From NCBI RefSeq assembly GCF_009708035.1, contig NZ_WMBQ01000001.1:1612001-1676000 (forward strand): DNA of 64,000 nt, in the 5' to 3' direction. Numbering within the stretch: position 1 is the stretch's first letter; every line of letters starts with the position of its first letter. Both the position numbers and the translations under genes were made by a program. Positions 25,182-34,719 of the stretch are shown here, piece by piece. Source of the DNA: Hyphomicrobium album (lineage in GTDB: Bacteria; Pseudomonadota; Alphaproteobacteria; Rhizobiales; Hyphomicrobiaceae). The notes beneath the pieces were generated by a model, which saw only the letters and a program-made list of their open reading frames with translations, did no database searches and was not told the origin of the DNA.

Positions 25182-27707
25182 ATGGCGCAAAGCGGAAAAC
25201 ATTTGGCGAACGCGGCTCCACCGGAGGACGCGGACGAACTCCCGTTTGACCTGCCGCCCGCGGGGCGTCCGCAGGTACCGGCAGAGTCGGCGGGCAGCCC
25301 GCCCGTAAGCAATGATGATGATCCGCCGTTCGATCTGCCGCCGGCCCACCCCGCGCGCCAGTCGATCTCGGCGCGCGCCCTGCAGGGCGCCGCGCCAGCG
25401 ACCACGCCCACGCCCTACCTCGACGGGCTCAATCCTGAGCAACGGGCGGCGGTGGAAGCGCTCGACGGTCCGGTGCTGGTGCTCGCCGGCGCCGGAACCG
25501 GAAAGACGCGGGTGCTGACGACGCGCATCGCCCACATCCTGGCGACGCACCGCGCCTTCCCCGGCCAGGTTCTGTCCGTCACCTTCACCAACAAGGCGGC
25601 ACGGGAGATGAAGGAGCGCGTCGGCCTTTTGGTCGGCGGAGCAGTCGAGGGCATGCCGTGGCTCGGCACGTTCCACTCGATTGGCGTCAAGATCCTGCGC
25701 CGGCATGCGGAGCTCGTCGGGCTGAAATCCGGTTTCACCATCCTCGACACCGACGACCAGATCCGCCTGTTGAAGCAGGTGATCGAGGTGGAAGGCCTCG
25801 ACAAGGACCGCTGGCCGGCACGCCAGCTCGCCGGGCTGATCGACGGATGGAAGAATCGCGGACTGGTACCCGAAAAGGTACCGGCGGGAGAGGCGTTTGG
25901 CTTTGCCGCCGGCAAGGGCGCGCAGCTCTATGCCGCCTATCAGCGCCGCCTAAAGGAGCTCAATGCCTGCGATTTCGGCGATCTGCTGCTGGAGAACATC
26001 CGCCTCTTTGCCGACCACCCCGACGTGCTCGCCGACTATCAGCGCCGTTTCCGCTACATCCTCGTCGACGAGTACCAGGACACCAACGTCGCCCAATATT
26101 TGTGGCTGCGGCTGTTGGCGCAGGGCTCGCCCAACATCTGCTGCGTCGGCGACGACGACCAGTCGATCTACGGCTGGCGCGGCGCGGAGGTCGACAACAT
26201 CTTGCGCTTCGAGAAGGATTTCCCCGGGGCGCGCGTCATTCGGCTCGAACGCAACTACCGTTCGACCGGCCACATCCTCGGCGCCGCCGCCGGGCTCATC
26301 TCGGCCAATCAGGGGCGCCTCGGCAAGACGCTGTTTACCGACGGCGAGCACGGCACGAAGGTGACGGTCACGGCGGTGTGGGACGACGAGGAGGAAGCGC
26401 GCAGCATCGGCGACGACATCGAGGCGATGCAGAAGCGCTCCAATCAGCCGCTCAACGAGGTGGCGATCTTGGTGCGCGCCTCGTTCCAGATGCGCGCCTT
26501 CGAGGATCGCTTCATCACGCTCGGCCTGCCGTATCGGGTCATCGGTGGTCCGCGCTTCTATGAGCGCCAGGAAATCAAGGACGCGATCGCCTATCTCGAG
26601 ATAACTGCCAATCCGGCGAACGACCTGAAGTTCGAGCGCGTCGTCAACGTCCCGAAGCGCGGCCTCGGCGACACGTCGGTCAAGCGCGTGCACGAGCTGG
26701 GGCGGGCGCGCTCGATCCCGATGTACCAGGCGGCGCAGCTCATCGTCGAAACCGAGGAGCTACCGGGCAAGGCCCGCAAGTCGCTTACCGATCTCCTGGC
26801 GAGCTTCGAGCGCTGGCGCGGCCATATCCGCCACATGAAGCACACCGAGCTGGCCGAGCTGATCCTCGATGAGTCCGGCTACACGGCGATGTGGCAGGCG
26901 GACAAGAGCCCGCAGGCGCAATCGCGGCTGGAGAACCTCAAGGAGCTTGTGCGCTTCATGCACGAGTTCGAATCGCTCGAGGGCTTCCTCGAGCACGTCA
27001 GCCTCGTCATGGACGTCGACCAGGCGGGTGACGGCCAGCGCGTATCGCTGATGACTCTGCACGGCGCCAAGGGCCTCGAGTTCGAGGTCGTCTACCTGCC
27101 CGGCTGGGAGGAGGGTCTCTTTCCGCACCAGCGCTCGCTCGACGAGAGCGGGCAGGCGGGTCTGGAGGAGGAGCGGCGCCTCGCCTATGTCGGGCTGACG
27201 CGCGCCAAGCGCATCGCCAAGGTGTCGTTCGCGCAGAACCGGCGCAACCGCGGGCTCTATCAGTCGGCGCTTCCGTCGCGCTTCGTCGACGAGCTACCCG
27301 AGGCGCACGTCGAGGTAGCGGAAGCGAAGATGCCGTTCGGTGGCGCGTATCAGAATTTTGGCGGCACGTTCGGCCGCGCCGGCTACGGCCGCAGCCGCTT
27401 CGATGAGGCCGAGCCGTTCGAGGGCCACTACGACACGCCCGGCTGGCAGCGGGCGCAGGAGCGCACGCGTGAGCAACCGACGAAGTGGAACCCGGCGGAC
27501 CAGCGCAAAAAGCGCGGGCCGCAGACCATCGAGGGCGAGCTTGTCGCCTCGTCCAGCGAGCAGGCGAGCTACAAGCGCGGCGAGCGGGTCACGCACCAGA
27601 AGTTCGGCACCGGCACGGTGACCGACGTAGACGGCAACAAGCTGACCATCGAGTTCGACGAGGCGGGCCGCAAGCGCGTCGTCGACAGCTTCGTCGACCG
27701 CGCTTAG
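25182..27707 (+). CDS. uvrD: UvrD/PcrA-type superfamily 1 DNA helicase
   Basis: 3'-5' helicase for excision and mismatch repair and removal of protein roadblocks. 841 residues. Motifs in order: LAGAGTGKTRVL (Walker A, about 101-112), FTNKAAREM, VDEYQDTN, GDDDQSIYGWRGA, LERNYRST, LMTLHGAKGLEFE, GWEEGLFPHQRS and RRLAYVGLTRAK. The C-terminus holds a Tudor-like fold (RVTHQKFGTGTVTDVDGNKL) as in PcrA, which contacts RNA polymerase. The N-terminal 75 residues are an unusual acidic/Pro-rich extension with PFDLPPA repeated at about 21-27 and 49-55. It ends one base from the convergent TPR gene. Confidence 0.96.
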   Translation: MAQSGKHLANAAPPEDADELPFDLPPAGRPQVPAESAGSPPVSNDDDPPFDLPPAHPARQSISARALQGAAPATTPTPYLDGLNPEQRAAVEALDGPVLVLAGAGTGKTRVLTTRIAHILATHRAFPGQVLSVTFTNKAAREMKERVGLLVGGAVEGMPWLGTFHSIGVKILRRHAELVGLKSGFTILDTDDQIRLLKQVIEVEGLDKDRWPARQLAGLIDGWKNRGLVPEKVPAGEAFGFAAGKGAQLYAAYQRRLKELNACDFGDLLLENIRLFADHPDVLADYQRRFRYILVDEYQDTNVAQYLWLRLLAQGSPNICCVGDDDQSIYGWRGAEVDNILRFEKDFPGARVIRLERNYRSTGHILGAAAGLISANQGRLGKTLFTDGEHGTKVTVTAVWDDEEEARSIGDDIEAMQKRSNQPLNEVAILVRASFQMRAFEDRFITLGLPYRVIGGPRFYERQEIKDAIAYLEITANPANDLKFERVVNVPKRGLGDTSVKRVHELGRARSIPMYQAAQLIVETEELPGKARKSLTDLLASFERWRGHIRHMKHTELAELILDESGYTAMWQADKSPQAQSRLENLKELVRFMHEFESLEGFLEHVSLVMDVDQAGDGQRVSLMTLHGAKGLEFEVVYLPGWEEGLFPHQRSLDESGQAGLEEERRLAYVGLTRAKRIAKVSFAQNRRNRGLYQSALPSRFVDELPEAHVEVAEAKMPFGGAYQNFGGTFGRAGYGRSRFDEAEPFEGHYDTPGWQRAQERTREQPTKWNPADQRKKRGPQTIEGELVASSSEQASYKRGERVTHQKFGTGTVTDVDGNKLTIEFDEAGRKRVVDSFVDRA

Positions 27708-27708
27708 C

Positions 27709-29028
27709 TCAAAGGAGCTTCCAGGCGCACCACAGGTCGGCGACGGCCGACCGGAGGCGCATAAGGCACAGATTTATGATGCCGCGGCCGATAAACAGCT
27801 CGGCATCCTTCGGATCCATGCCGATGGCGGTGTCGATATCCGACAGGGCGCGCCGCCTGTCACCCAGCGAATTATAGATGTACGCACGCCGCTTGAAGAG
27901 ATCGGCGTCGCCACCGGCGATGGCGATGGCGCGATCGAGGTCGGCAATCGCGGCGGTGGAGTCGTCTTTGTGCTCGTAGAGCTGCGAGCGATAGCGGTAG
28001 TTGTCGACATAGTCGGGGTTCAGCTCGATGGCGCGCGTGTAATCGGCGAGCGCCTTATCCCACTCGCTTAGCATCAGCCAGCAGTTGGCGCGGCCGCCGA
28101 AGGCATTGCCGAGCTTTGCTTCGATCAGCGGTAGTTCGGTGGCTTTGGTGAAGTCTTCGGTCGCCCGGGCGTAGTCGTCGCGCCGATAGTGCACGCCGGC
28201 GCGGTTCAGATAGGAGATGGGAGAGACGGGCTCGATATCAATCGCGCGCGAATAGTCGGCGAGTGCCCGGTCGTCGTCGCCCATGAGCTGGAATGCGTAG
28301 CCGCGATTGTTGTAGGTAAAGGCGCTGTCCGGATCGATCGCCAAGGCGCGCTCGTAGTCGGGGAACGACAGATGAAAGTTGCCCTTCAGGTCGTTCGCAA
28401 TCGCGCGGCCGTTCAGAGCGTTTATCGTCTTCGGATCTATACGCAGGGCCAGCGTGTGCTCCTCGATGGAGCGGTCCAGATCGCCGCGCTCGCGCCAGAG
28501 GCGCCCGCGGCCGCAATAGGCGGCGGCGAGCCCCACGTCGATCGCCAGCGCCGCATCGTAGTCGGCGAATGCGTCGTCGGTTCGGCCCAGGCTTTCGTAA
28601 ACGCTGGCGCGGCCGAGGAGCGCGTGCACGTGCTCGGGGACCATCTGCAGGACTTTGGTAAAATCGGCGATGGCGAGGTCGGGCTTGGCCCACGAGTCGT
28701 AGCAGTGTGCACGCAGGTAAATCGCATGATGCCGCTCCGGCTCGTCTACGGAAACCGTGGTGAAATCGGCGGCGGCGGCCTCCCAGTCACTGAGCATCAG
28801 ACGGGCGTAGCCGCGCGAAAAGCGCGCCTCGACGTTGGCGGGATCGACCTCGATGGCGCGTGCGTAGTCGAGCAGCGCCCGCCCCCAGTCGCCGGCGCTC
28901 TCGTACACGGCGCCGCGCTCGACATAGGCGTCGGAGTCGCTCGGATCGCGCTCGATCTCGTGGTTGGGGCGGGCCAGCGCGCGCCGCAGGTCGGGCAGTG
29001 CGCGGGCGTCCTCAAAATGGGCAGACAT
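27709..29028 (-). CDS. Tetratricopeptide repeat protein
   Basis: 439 residues from ATG 29028 (MSAHFEDARALPDLRRAL). At least ten TPR units of about 34 residues can be read, for example SDAYVERGAVYESAGDWGRA, ALLGRASVYESLGRTDDAFA, FTYNNRGYAFQLMGDDDRAL and VDNYRYRSQLYEHKDDSTAA. No signal peptide, no catalytic domain. TPR solenoids mediate protein interactions; the partner is unknown. It follows folC by 115 bases on the same strand and may share its transcript. Confidence 0.88.
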   Translation of the reverse strand: MSAHFEDARALPDLRRALARPNHEIERDPSDSDAYVERGAVYESAGDWGRALLDYARAIEVDPANVEARFSRGYARLMLSDWEAAAADFTTVSVDEPERHHAIYLRAHCYDSWAKPDLAIADFTKVLQMVPEHVHALLGRASVYESLGRTDDAFADYDAALAIDVGLAAAYCGRGRLWRERGDLDRSIEEHTLALRIDPKTINALNGRAIANDLKGNFHLSFPDYERALAIDPDSAFTYNNRGYAFQLMGDDDRALADYSRAIDIEPVSPISYLNRAGVHYRRDDYARATEDFTKATELPLIEAKLGNAFGGRANCWLMLSEWDKALADYTRAIELNPDYVDNYRYRSQLYEHKDDSTAAIADLDRAIAIAGGDADLFKRRAYIYNSLGDRRRALSDIDTAIGMDPKDAELFIGRGIINLCLMRLRSAVADLWCAWKLL

Positions 29029-29143
29029 GTTCCGGCTCGTTGCAAATTCGGCCGCCCAAATAGACGCGGACCGGCAACGCGGGCTGTTACCCGCGTTACA
29101 GGTCGCACTGAGTGTGGAATCTTGGCGGCGGAGCCTAGCAGCC

Positions 29144-30487
29144 CTAATTGGCCTGAGGCTCGACGCCTTCCTGCAGGCCGAGGACATGGCCGGCGAGGTA
29201 GAGCGAGCCGCAGATGAGGATGCGCTTCGGCCCCGGCTCGTAGGCATCGGTGCGCTTCAACGCGGCCGCGACATCGGTGGCGCTCTCCGCCTTGAGCCCG
29301 ACCTCGCGGGCCGTCTCGGCGAGCGTCTCGGGTGCGTGCGGCGCCTCGTGTGCACCGGGGATGGGCACGGTGACGACGTGGCTGGCGAGCCCGCGGAAGG
29401 CCGAGAGAAAACCGCCGGCATCCTTCAGCCCCATCATGCCGACTATGAGGTGTAGCGGCTTGGGCGAGCGCTCTTCCAGATCGGCCATGGTCTGGGCGAG
29501 CGCGCGCCCGGCGGCAGGGTTGTGCCCCCCGTCGAGCCACAGCTCCGCGCCGGGCCGCAACAGGGACGGGAGCGGACCGGCGTCGAGACGCTGCATGCGT
29601 GCCGGCCAGCGCGCCGCTGTGAGACCCTGCTCGATGGCGCGCTCGCCGAGGCCGAGTTGCGGCAGGCTCTGACCGAGACGCAAGGCGGCGGCGACGGCGG
29701 TGCCGGCGTTGACTACCTGGTGGCGGCCGATGAGCGATGGCAGAGGCAGGTCGAGCAGTAGTTCCTCGGACTGTACGACCAGGCGCCCGCGCTGCTCGTA
29801 GGCATCGAAGTGCTCGCCCCACACGATGAGCGGCGCGCCGACGCGCAACGCCTCGGAACGGATGACGTCCTCGGCCTCGGGTTCCTGCTGCGAAACGATC
29901 GCCGGCACGCCGGAGCGGAGGATGCCCGCCTTCTCGAACGCGATCTTGGCCAGCGTGGCGCCGAGCTTTTCGGAATGATCGAGCGAGACGGGCGTGATGA
30001 CGTCGAGCACCGGGCGGTCGACGACGTTGGTCGCGTCGAGCCTGCCGCCGAGCCCCACCTCGAGCAGCAGCACGTCGGCCGGCTGCTCGGCGAAGGCGAG
30101 GAACGCCGCGGCAGTGGTGATCTCAAACTGGGTGACGTCGTCGCTGCCGTTCGTTGCCTGCGTGCGCGTCAGTATGTCGACGAGCGTCTCCTCGCCGATG
30201 GGCAGCGACTTGCCACTCGCGCCAGCGAGCTCGATGCGCTCGTGGAAGCGCACCAGATGCGGCGAGGTATAGACGTGCACGCGCGCGCCGGAGGCTTCCA
30301 ACATCGCCTTTAGATACGCGGTGACCGATCCCTTGCCGTTGGTGCCGGCGACGTGCACGACGGGCGGCAGCTTCGTGTGCGGACTGCCGAGCTTGTCCAG
30401 CAGACGCTCGACGCGGCCGAGCGATAGGTCGATCAGCTGCGGATGGAGCAATTTCATCTCGGCGAGGAGCTTGGCGCTCGTCGGCAT
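29144..30487 (-). CDS. folC: Folylpolyglutamate synthase / dihydrofolate synthase
   Basis: Adds glutamate to dihydropteroate and folates. 447 residues. ATP-binding P-loop VAGTNGKGSVTAYL, the SPHLVRFHERI block, LLEVGLGGRLDATNVV, ITPVSLDHSEKLG, and the C-terminal LDGGHNPAAGRALAQ. It follows accD in the minus-strand block, as in many Hyphomicrobiales (trpFBA-accD-folC). A large hairpin lies in the 101-base gap between accD and folC. Confidence 0.96.
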   Translation of the reverse strand: MPTSAKLLAEMKLLHPQLIDLSLGRVERLLDKLGSPHTKLPPVVHVAGTNGKGSVTAYLKAMLEASGARVHVYTSPHLVRFHERIELAGASGKSLPIGEETLVDILTRTQATNGSDDVTQFEITTAAAFLAFAEQPADVLLLEVGLGGRLDATNVVDRPVLDVITPVSLDHSEKLGATLAKIAFEKAGILRSGVPAIVSQQEPEAEDVIRSEALRVGAPLIVWGEHFDAYEQRGRLVVQSEELLLDLPLPSLIGRHQVVNAGTAVAAALRLGQSLPQLGLGERAIEQGLTAARWPARMQRLDAGPLPSLLRPGAELWLDGGHNPAAGRALAQTMADLEERSPKPLHLIVGMMGLKDAGGFLSAFRGLASHVVTVPIPGAHEAPHAPETLAETAREVGLKAESATDVAAALKRTDAYEPGPKRILICGSLYLAGHVLGLQEGVEPQAN

Positions 30488-30491
30488 GCCG

Positions 30492-30537
30492 GCCTCCCGC
30501 CGCTACGCTCGCAGCGTCGGCCGCGATAGCGGGAGGC
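30492..30537 (-). other. Large hairpin between accD and folC
   Basis: A perfect 9-bp stem GCCTCCCGC (30492-30500) / GCGGGAGGC (30529-30537) encloses an inner ACGCT/AGCGT stem. No T-run follows on the minus strand and the hairpin begins five bases from the folC ATG, so it is more likely a translational or processing element than a terminator. Function inferred only. Confidence 0.5.
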
Positions 30538-30588
30538 GCCCGCCGATCGAGGACCGCGCGGGAAGCGGCAATGGAACGCTGCGGAGCA

Positions 30589-31677
30589 TCAGTGTCTGTC
30601 TTTTGGGCGCTGCGAGCGCGTTGCCGGCACGTCCTCGTCATCATCGTGCTGGCGCTCGTGATGCTCGATGCGCGCCGGATCGAAGCGCTCTTCGGGACCG
30701 ACGATTTCCGGCTCTATCGCCGGGGTCGAGCCGTTGCGCGAGCCGATCAGATTGGCTTCGACGCCGCTGCCGTTTGTGGTGTGCGTCTTGCCGTTGAGCT
30801 TCTTCTTGTCGACGGTCTTCACCGGCCGCTCGTTCATGAGCAGGTGGCAGAGGCGGCTCAGCGTCTCGCGCAGCTGGTGGCGGTGCACGACCATGTCGAT
30901 CATGCCGTGCGCCAGGAGGTACTCGGCGCGCTGGAAGCCTTCGGGTAGCTGCTCGCGGATCGTCTGCTGGATGACGCGCGGCCCGGCGAAGCAGATGAGC
31001 GCGCCCGGCTCGGCAATGTGGATGTCGCCCAGCATGGCGTAGGACGCAGTCACGCCGCCGGTGGTCGGGTCGGTCAGCACGACGATGTAGGGGAGTTTCG
31101 CTTCGCGCAGGCGCTGCACGGCGATGGTCGTGCGCGGCATCTGCATCAGCGACAGGATGCCCTCCTGCATGCGCGCGCCACCCGAAGCGGCGAACAGGAT
31201 GAAAGGCGATTTCTTTTCCGCGGCGCGCGTCATGCCCGCGATCACCGCCTCGCCCGCGGCCATGCCGAGCGAGCCGGCCATGAAACGAAAGTCCTGAGCG
31301 GCCGCGACGATAGCTTGTCCGTCGAGCTTGCCGTCGGCGACGAGCACGGCGTCTTCCATCTCGGTGTTCGCCTTGGCGTCCTTGAGGCGCTCGGAATAAC
31401 GGCGGCCGTCGCGGAATTTCAGCGGATCTTGTGCAACAGGCGGGACCGGGACGCGATCGTAGTGGCCGCCATCGAAGAGGTGCTGCAGGCGCACGTCGGC
31501 GCCCATGCGCATGTGGTAGTTGGACCCCGGCACAACGAACTGATTGGCCTCGAGGTCCTTGTAAAAGACCATCTGACCCGTCTCTGGGCACTTGATCCAG
31601 AGATTGTCCGGAACCTCGCGCTTCGTCGTCAGGAAGCTGCGAATCTTCGGCCGGACGACGTTGTTAATCCAGTTCAC
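30589..31677 (-). CDS. accD: Acetyl-CoA carboxylase carboxyltransferase subunit beta
   Basis: Transfers the carboxyl group from biotin to acetyl-CoA together with AccA. 362 residues from GTG 31677 (read [16 protein letters not shown], the usual family start). The carboxyltransferase core includes [53 protein letters not shown] and [18 protein letters not shown]. In the N-terminal zinc-ribbon position only KCPET remains, and the second Cys pair is replaced by VVPGSNYH, so the E. coli-type four-Cys ribbon is lost. A 70-residue hydrophilic tail ends in Arg/Asp/His-rich sequence. The start overlaps a 20-codon leader ORF by four bases. Confidence 0.95.
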   Translation of the reverse strand: MNWINNVVRPKIRSFLTTKREVPDNLWIKCPETGQMVFYKDLEANQFVVPGSNYHMRMGADVRLQHLFDGGHYDRVPVPPVAQDPLKFRDGRRYSERLKDAKANTEMEDAVLVADGKLDGQAIVAAAQDFRFMAGSLGMAAGEAVIAGMTRAAEKKSPFILFAASGGARMQEGILSLMQMPRTTIAVQRLREAKLPYIVVLTDPTTGGVTASYAMLGDIHIAEPGALICFAGPRVIQQTIREQLPEGFQRAEYLLAHGMIDMVVHRHQLRETLSRLCHLLMNERPVKTVDKKKLNGKTHTTNGSGVEANLIGSRNGSTPAIEPEIVGPEERFDPARIEHHERQHDDDEDVPATRSQRPKDRH

Positions 31678-31736
31678 GCTCTGCGCCTCTCGACAACTTG
31701 GCCGGACCGGGCGGCGATGCTTGCCTTGTCATTCAT
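31674..31736 (-). CDS. Possible 20-residue leader peptide coupled to accD
   Basis: ATG at 31736, sequence [23 protein letters not shown] at 31676-31674 overlapping the accD GTG as GTGA. An AGGGA ribosome site lies about 8 bases before the ATG. The arrangement would couple accD translation to the leader. It is short, and coding status rests only on the start, the ribosome site and the exact stop-start overlap. Confidence 0.4.
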   Translation of the reverse strand: MNDKASIAARSGQVVERRRA

Positions 31737-31772
31737 GGGTCTCGATCCCTAACAACAGGGACCGAAAGACCC
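31737..31772 (-). promoter_or_regulatory. Hairpin sequestering the leader ribosome site upstream of accD
   Basis: On the minus strand GGGTC (31772-31768) pairs with GACCC (31741-31737) and, inside, CCCT (31760-31757) pairs with AGGG (31750-31747). The AGGG is the core of the leader ORF's ribosome-binding site, and the outer stem ends directly at the leader ATG. Folded, it would mask initiation. A regulator is not known. Confidence 0.45.
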
Positions 31773-31779
31773 CCTAATA

Positions 31780-31813
31780 TGGCGCTTTCTCGCGCCTTGC
31801 CGCACTGCGGCAA
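31780..31813 (-). terminator. Tandem hairpins after trpA
   Basis: Read on the minus strand after the trpA stop: TTGCCG-CAGTG-CGGCAA (31813-31797) followed by GGCGC-GAGAAA-GCGCC (31796-31780). No T-run follows, so termination would be partial or Rho-assisted; alternatively they protect the trp mRNA end or separate trp from accD expression. Confidence 0.35.
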
Positions 31814-31844
31814 TTAAAGCGGTTAACTGCGGCTTCAGGTGAGC

Positions 31845-32672
31845 TCAGGCGGCCCGCAGCGCGGCAGCCAGAGAGCCGACCAAATCTAGGACAGCCGGGA
31901 CCGTCTTACTAGTGGAGCGGCCGTCGGCGCCGAGACTCTTCTCGATCGCGCCCACGAGGGCCGAGCCGACCACGACTGCGTCGGCGACCTCGCCCAGCGC
32001 CTTCGCTTGGTCAGGACTTTTTACGCCGAAACCGACCGCCACGGGAAGGGCCGTGGCCGCCTTTATGCGCCGGACCTGAGTGTGAACACTGTTAACATCA
32101 GGCGCAGCGGCACCGGTAATGCCGGTTATCGACACATAGTAGAGGAACCCAGAGGTGTTACGCAGCACTGTTGGCAGGCGCTTGGCGTCGGTCGTGGGCG
32201 TTGCCAGGCGGATGAAGTTGAGACCTGCTTGGGCGGCGGGAATGCATAGCTCGTCGTCCGCTTCGGGTGGCAGGTCGACCACGATCAGTCCGTCGACACC
32301 GGCCGCAACCGCATCGGCAAGAAACGCGGGGCCTGGATAGACGTAGATCGGGTTGTAGTACCCCATCAGCACGATGGGCGTGTCGTTATCGGTTTTGCGG
32401 AACTCGGCCACGAGCGCCAGCGTGTCGCGCATCTTCTGCCCCGACTTCAGCGCACGCAGCGATGCGGCCTGAATAGCGGGGCCGTCGGCCATCGGATCGG
32501 AGAACGGCATGCCGAGCTCGATCACGTCGGCGCCGGCTTGCGGCAGCCCCAAGAGAATCTTCTTCGATGTTACAAAATCGGGGTCGCCGGCAGTGACGAA
32601 GGTGACGAGGCCGGGGCGGCCGTCACGCTTCAGCTTGGCGAAGCGGCGATCGATGCGCGTCTCTTTGCTCAT
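31845..32672 (-). CDS. trpA: Tryptophan synthase alpha chain
   Basis: Cleaves indole-3-glycerol phosphate and channels indole to TrpB. 275 residues from ATG 32672 ([15 protein letters not shown]). Catalytic Glu in [18 protein letters not shown] and Asp in [13 protein letters not shown]; later [21 protein letters not shown] and [14 protein letters not shown] phosphate-binding loop. It begins 8 bases after the trpB stop. The frame is open far upstream through trpB in another register, but that extension is not coding. Confidence 0.96.
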   Translation of the reverse strand: MSKETRIDRRFAKLKRDGRPGLVTFVTAGDPDFVTSKKILLGLPQAGADVIELGMPFSDPMADGPAIQAASLRALKSGQKMRDTLALVAEFRKTDNDTPIVLMGYYNPIYVYPGPAFLADAVAAGVDGLIVVDLPPEADDELCIPAAQAGLNFIRLATPTTDAKRLPTVLRNTSGFLYYVSITGITGAAAPDVNSVHTQVRRIKAATALPVAVGFGVKSPDQAKALGEVADAVVVGSALVGAIEKSLGADGRSTSKTVPAVLDLVGSLAAALRAA

Positions 32673-32680
32673 GCCGTTGA

Positions 32681-33922
32681 TCAAATTTCCATGCCGAGAT
32701 AGCCGGCGACGGCGAACACGTCCTTGTCGCCGCGCCCGCACATGTTCATTACCAGCAAGTTGTCCTTGGGTAGAGTCGGCGCGAGCTTGCGGACGTAGGC
32801 GAGCGCATGCGCCGGCTCGAGCGCCGGGATGATGCCCTCGCGCTGCGCGCAGAGCTGGAACGCATCGAGCGCTTCTTTGTCGGTTGCCGGCACATACGTG
32901 ACGCGGCCGGTGTCGCGCAGCCAAGAATGCTCGGGGCCGACGCCCGGATAGTCGAGGCCGGCCGATATCGAGTGGCCCTCGAGGATCTGCCCCTCTTTGT
33001 CTTGCAGAAGATATGTGCGGTTGCCGTGCAGCACGCCGGGGCGCCCGCCGGTCATCGAGGCGGCATGGCCGTTCTCCACGTCGATGCCGTGCCCGCCGGC
33101 CTCGACGCCGTAGATCTTGACGCTCTCGTCGTCGAGAAACGGATGGAACAGCCCGATGGCGTTGGAGCCGCCGCCGATGCAGGCGACGAGCGTATCCGGC
33201 AAGCGGCCCTCGGCCTCCTGCATCTGCTCGCGCACTTCCTTGCCGATGATCGACTGGAAGTCGCGTACCAGCTCCGGATAGGGATGCGGGCCGGCGGCCG
33301 TGCCGATGATGTAATAGGTGTCGTGCACGTTGGTGACCCAATCGCGCAGCGCCTCGTTCATCGCATCTTTCAGCGTGCCGGCACCGCTGGTCACCGGATT
33401 GACCTTGGCCTTGAGCATGTGCATGCGCGCGACGTTCGGCTTCTGCCGCTGCACGTCGGTGGCGCCCATGAAGATCTCGCACGGCAGCCCGAAGCGCGCG
33501 CACACGGTGGCGACGGCGACGCCGTGCTGACCGGCGCCCGTCTCGGCGATGATGCGCGTCTTGCCCATGCGCCTGGCAAGCAGGATCTGGCCGAGGCAGT
33601 TGTTGATCTTGTGGCTGCCCGTGTGATTGAGCTCGTCGCGCTTGAAGTAGACCTTGGCGCCGCCGAAATGTTCGGTCAGGCGCTCGGCGAAATAGAGCGG
33701 GCTCGGGCGTCCCGAATAATGCTTGTTGAGATGGGTGAGCTCGGCGTGGAATTTCGGGTCGGCCTTGGCGTCGGCGTAGGCCTTTTCCAGGTCGAGGATC
33801 AGCGGCATCAGCGTCTCGGCGACGAAGCGGCCGCCGAAAATGCCGAAGTGGCCGCGCTCGTCGGGGCCGCCGCGGAACGTGTTGAGCTTGGCGTCCTTCG
33901 CCTTGTCTGTCGCCGTCGCCAT
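32681..33922 (-). CDS. trpB: Tryptophan synthase beta chain
   Basis: PLP enzyme joining indole and serine. 413 residues. [19 protein letters not shown] start, PLP lysine in [47 protein letters not shown] phosphate loop, and the end of the fold in [15 protein letters not shown]. 38 bases follow the trpF stop. Middle gene of trpF-trpB-trpA; no trp leader peptide or attenuator is visible in front of trpF. Confidence 0.97.
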   Translation of the reverse strand: MATATDKAKDAKLNTFRGGPDERGHFGIFGGRFVAETLMPLILDLEKAYADAKADPKFHAELTHLNKHYSGRPSPLYFAERLTEHFGGAKVYFKRDELNHTGSHKINNCLGQILLARRMGKTRIIAETGAGQHGVAVATVCARFGLPCEIFMGATDVQRQKPNVARMHMLKAKVNPVTSGAGTLKDAMNEALRDWVTNVHDTYYIIGTAAGPHPYPELVRDFQSIIGKEVREQMQEAEGRLPDTLVACIGGGSNAIGLFHPFLDDESVKIYGVEAGGHGIDVENGHAASMTGGRPGVLHGNRTYLLQDKEGQILEGHSISAGLDYPGVGPEHSWLRDTGRVTYVPATDKEALDAFQLCAQREGIIPALEPAHALAYVRKLAPTLPKDNLLVMNMCGRGDKDVFAVAGYLGMEI

Positions 33923-33960
33923 GATGATCCTTTGCGGCCGTGCCGTACGCGGGGCGGTCG

Positions 33961-34614
33961 TCAGGTGGTCTGCTTAACGATCTTTGCCGCCTGAATAAAG
34001 CGGCGGATGAGGTCGGGGTCTTTTTCGCCCGGGCGGCTTTCGACGCCGGACGAGACATCGACGGCGCGCGCACCCGTGAGCCGGATGGCTTCGCCGACGT
34101 TGCCGGGGGTGAGGCCGCCGGCGAGCATGAAATCGACGCGGCCCTCAAGCCCGGCAAGCGCCTGCCAGTCGAAGGCTATGCCGTTGCCGCCGGGGAGCGC
34201 TTCGCCGGGGACCGGCTTGGCGTCGAACAGGATACGGTCGGCGTGCCCGGTATATTCGAGCGCTGCGGCCACGTCGTCGGCCGTCGCGATGGCCACCGCT
34301 TTCATCACCGGCTTGCCGAAGCGACGAGCGATCTCATCCACACGTCCCGGCGTCTCGGCGCCATGCAGCTGGACGATATCCGGGGCCACGGTAGCGATCA
34401 CGTCATCGAGCAGCGCATCGTCGGGATCGACGAGCAGGGCAACGATCTTGGCGCGGCCGCGCGCCTTGTCGGCCAGAGCGCGCGCCGCGGCAGGCTCGAT
34501 GTTGCGCGGGCTGCGCGGATAGAACACGAAGCCAACGTAGTCGGCGCCGCCCGCAAGCGCGGCGTCGAGCGCCGGCTCGCTGCGTAGTCCGCAGATTTTG
34601 ACTTCGGTGGTCAT
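33961..34614 (-). CDS. trpF: Phosphoribosylanthranilate isomerase
   Basis: Amadori isomerisation in tryptophan synthesis. 217 residues. Catalytic Cys in [10 protein letters not shown] near the N-terminus, [21 protein letters not shown] and catalytic Asp in [11 protein letters not shown]-terminal [18 protein letters not shown] and [14 protein letters not shown] phosphate-binding blocks. First gene of the trpFBA group; the gap to lapA upstream is 105 bases. Confidence 0.96.
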   Translation of the reverse strand: MTTEVKICGLRSEPALDAALAGGADYVGFVFYPRSPRNIEPAAARALADKARGRAKIVALLVDPDDALLDDVIATVAPDIVQLHGAETPGRVDEIARRFGKPVMKAVAIATADDVAAALEYTGHADRILFDAKPVPGEALPGGNGIAFDWQALAGLEGRVDFMLAGGLTPGNVGEAIRLTGARAVDVSSGVESRPGEKDPDLIRRFIQAAKIVKQTT

Positions 34615-34719
34615 TGCCTAGTGCGAGATCGTTGGGGCGGGCTCACCCGCGCGGATGCGACATCGGCTGTCAGTCTACATATAGTGTCGCCGGATCGCCG
34701 GTGACGGCGCAGTCACGCC

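Noticed and set aside
31845-34157. A 770-codon minus-strand frame covering trpA and running through trpB
   Set aside because: Only the 275 residues of TrpA are family-like; the upstream part is trpB and trpF read in the wrong register. The ATG at 32672 fits TrpA and the 8-base gap to trpB.
34615-34719. Trp attenuator in front of trpF
   Set aside because: No Trp-rich leader peptide and no alternative terminator hairpins were found.
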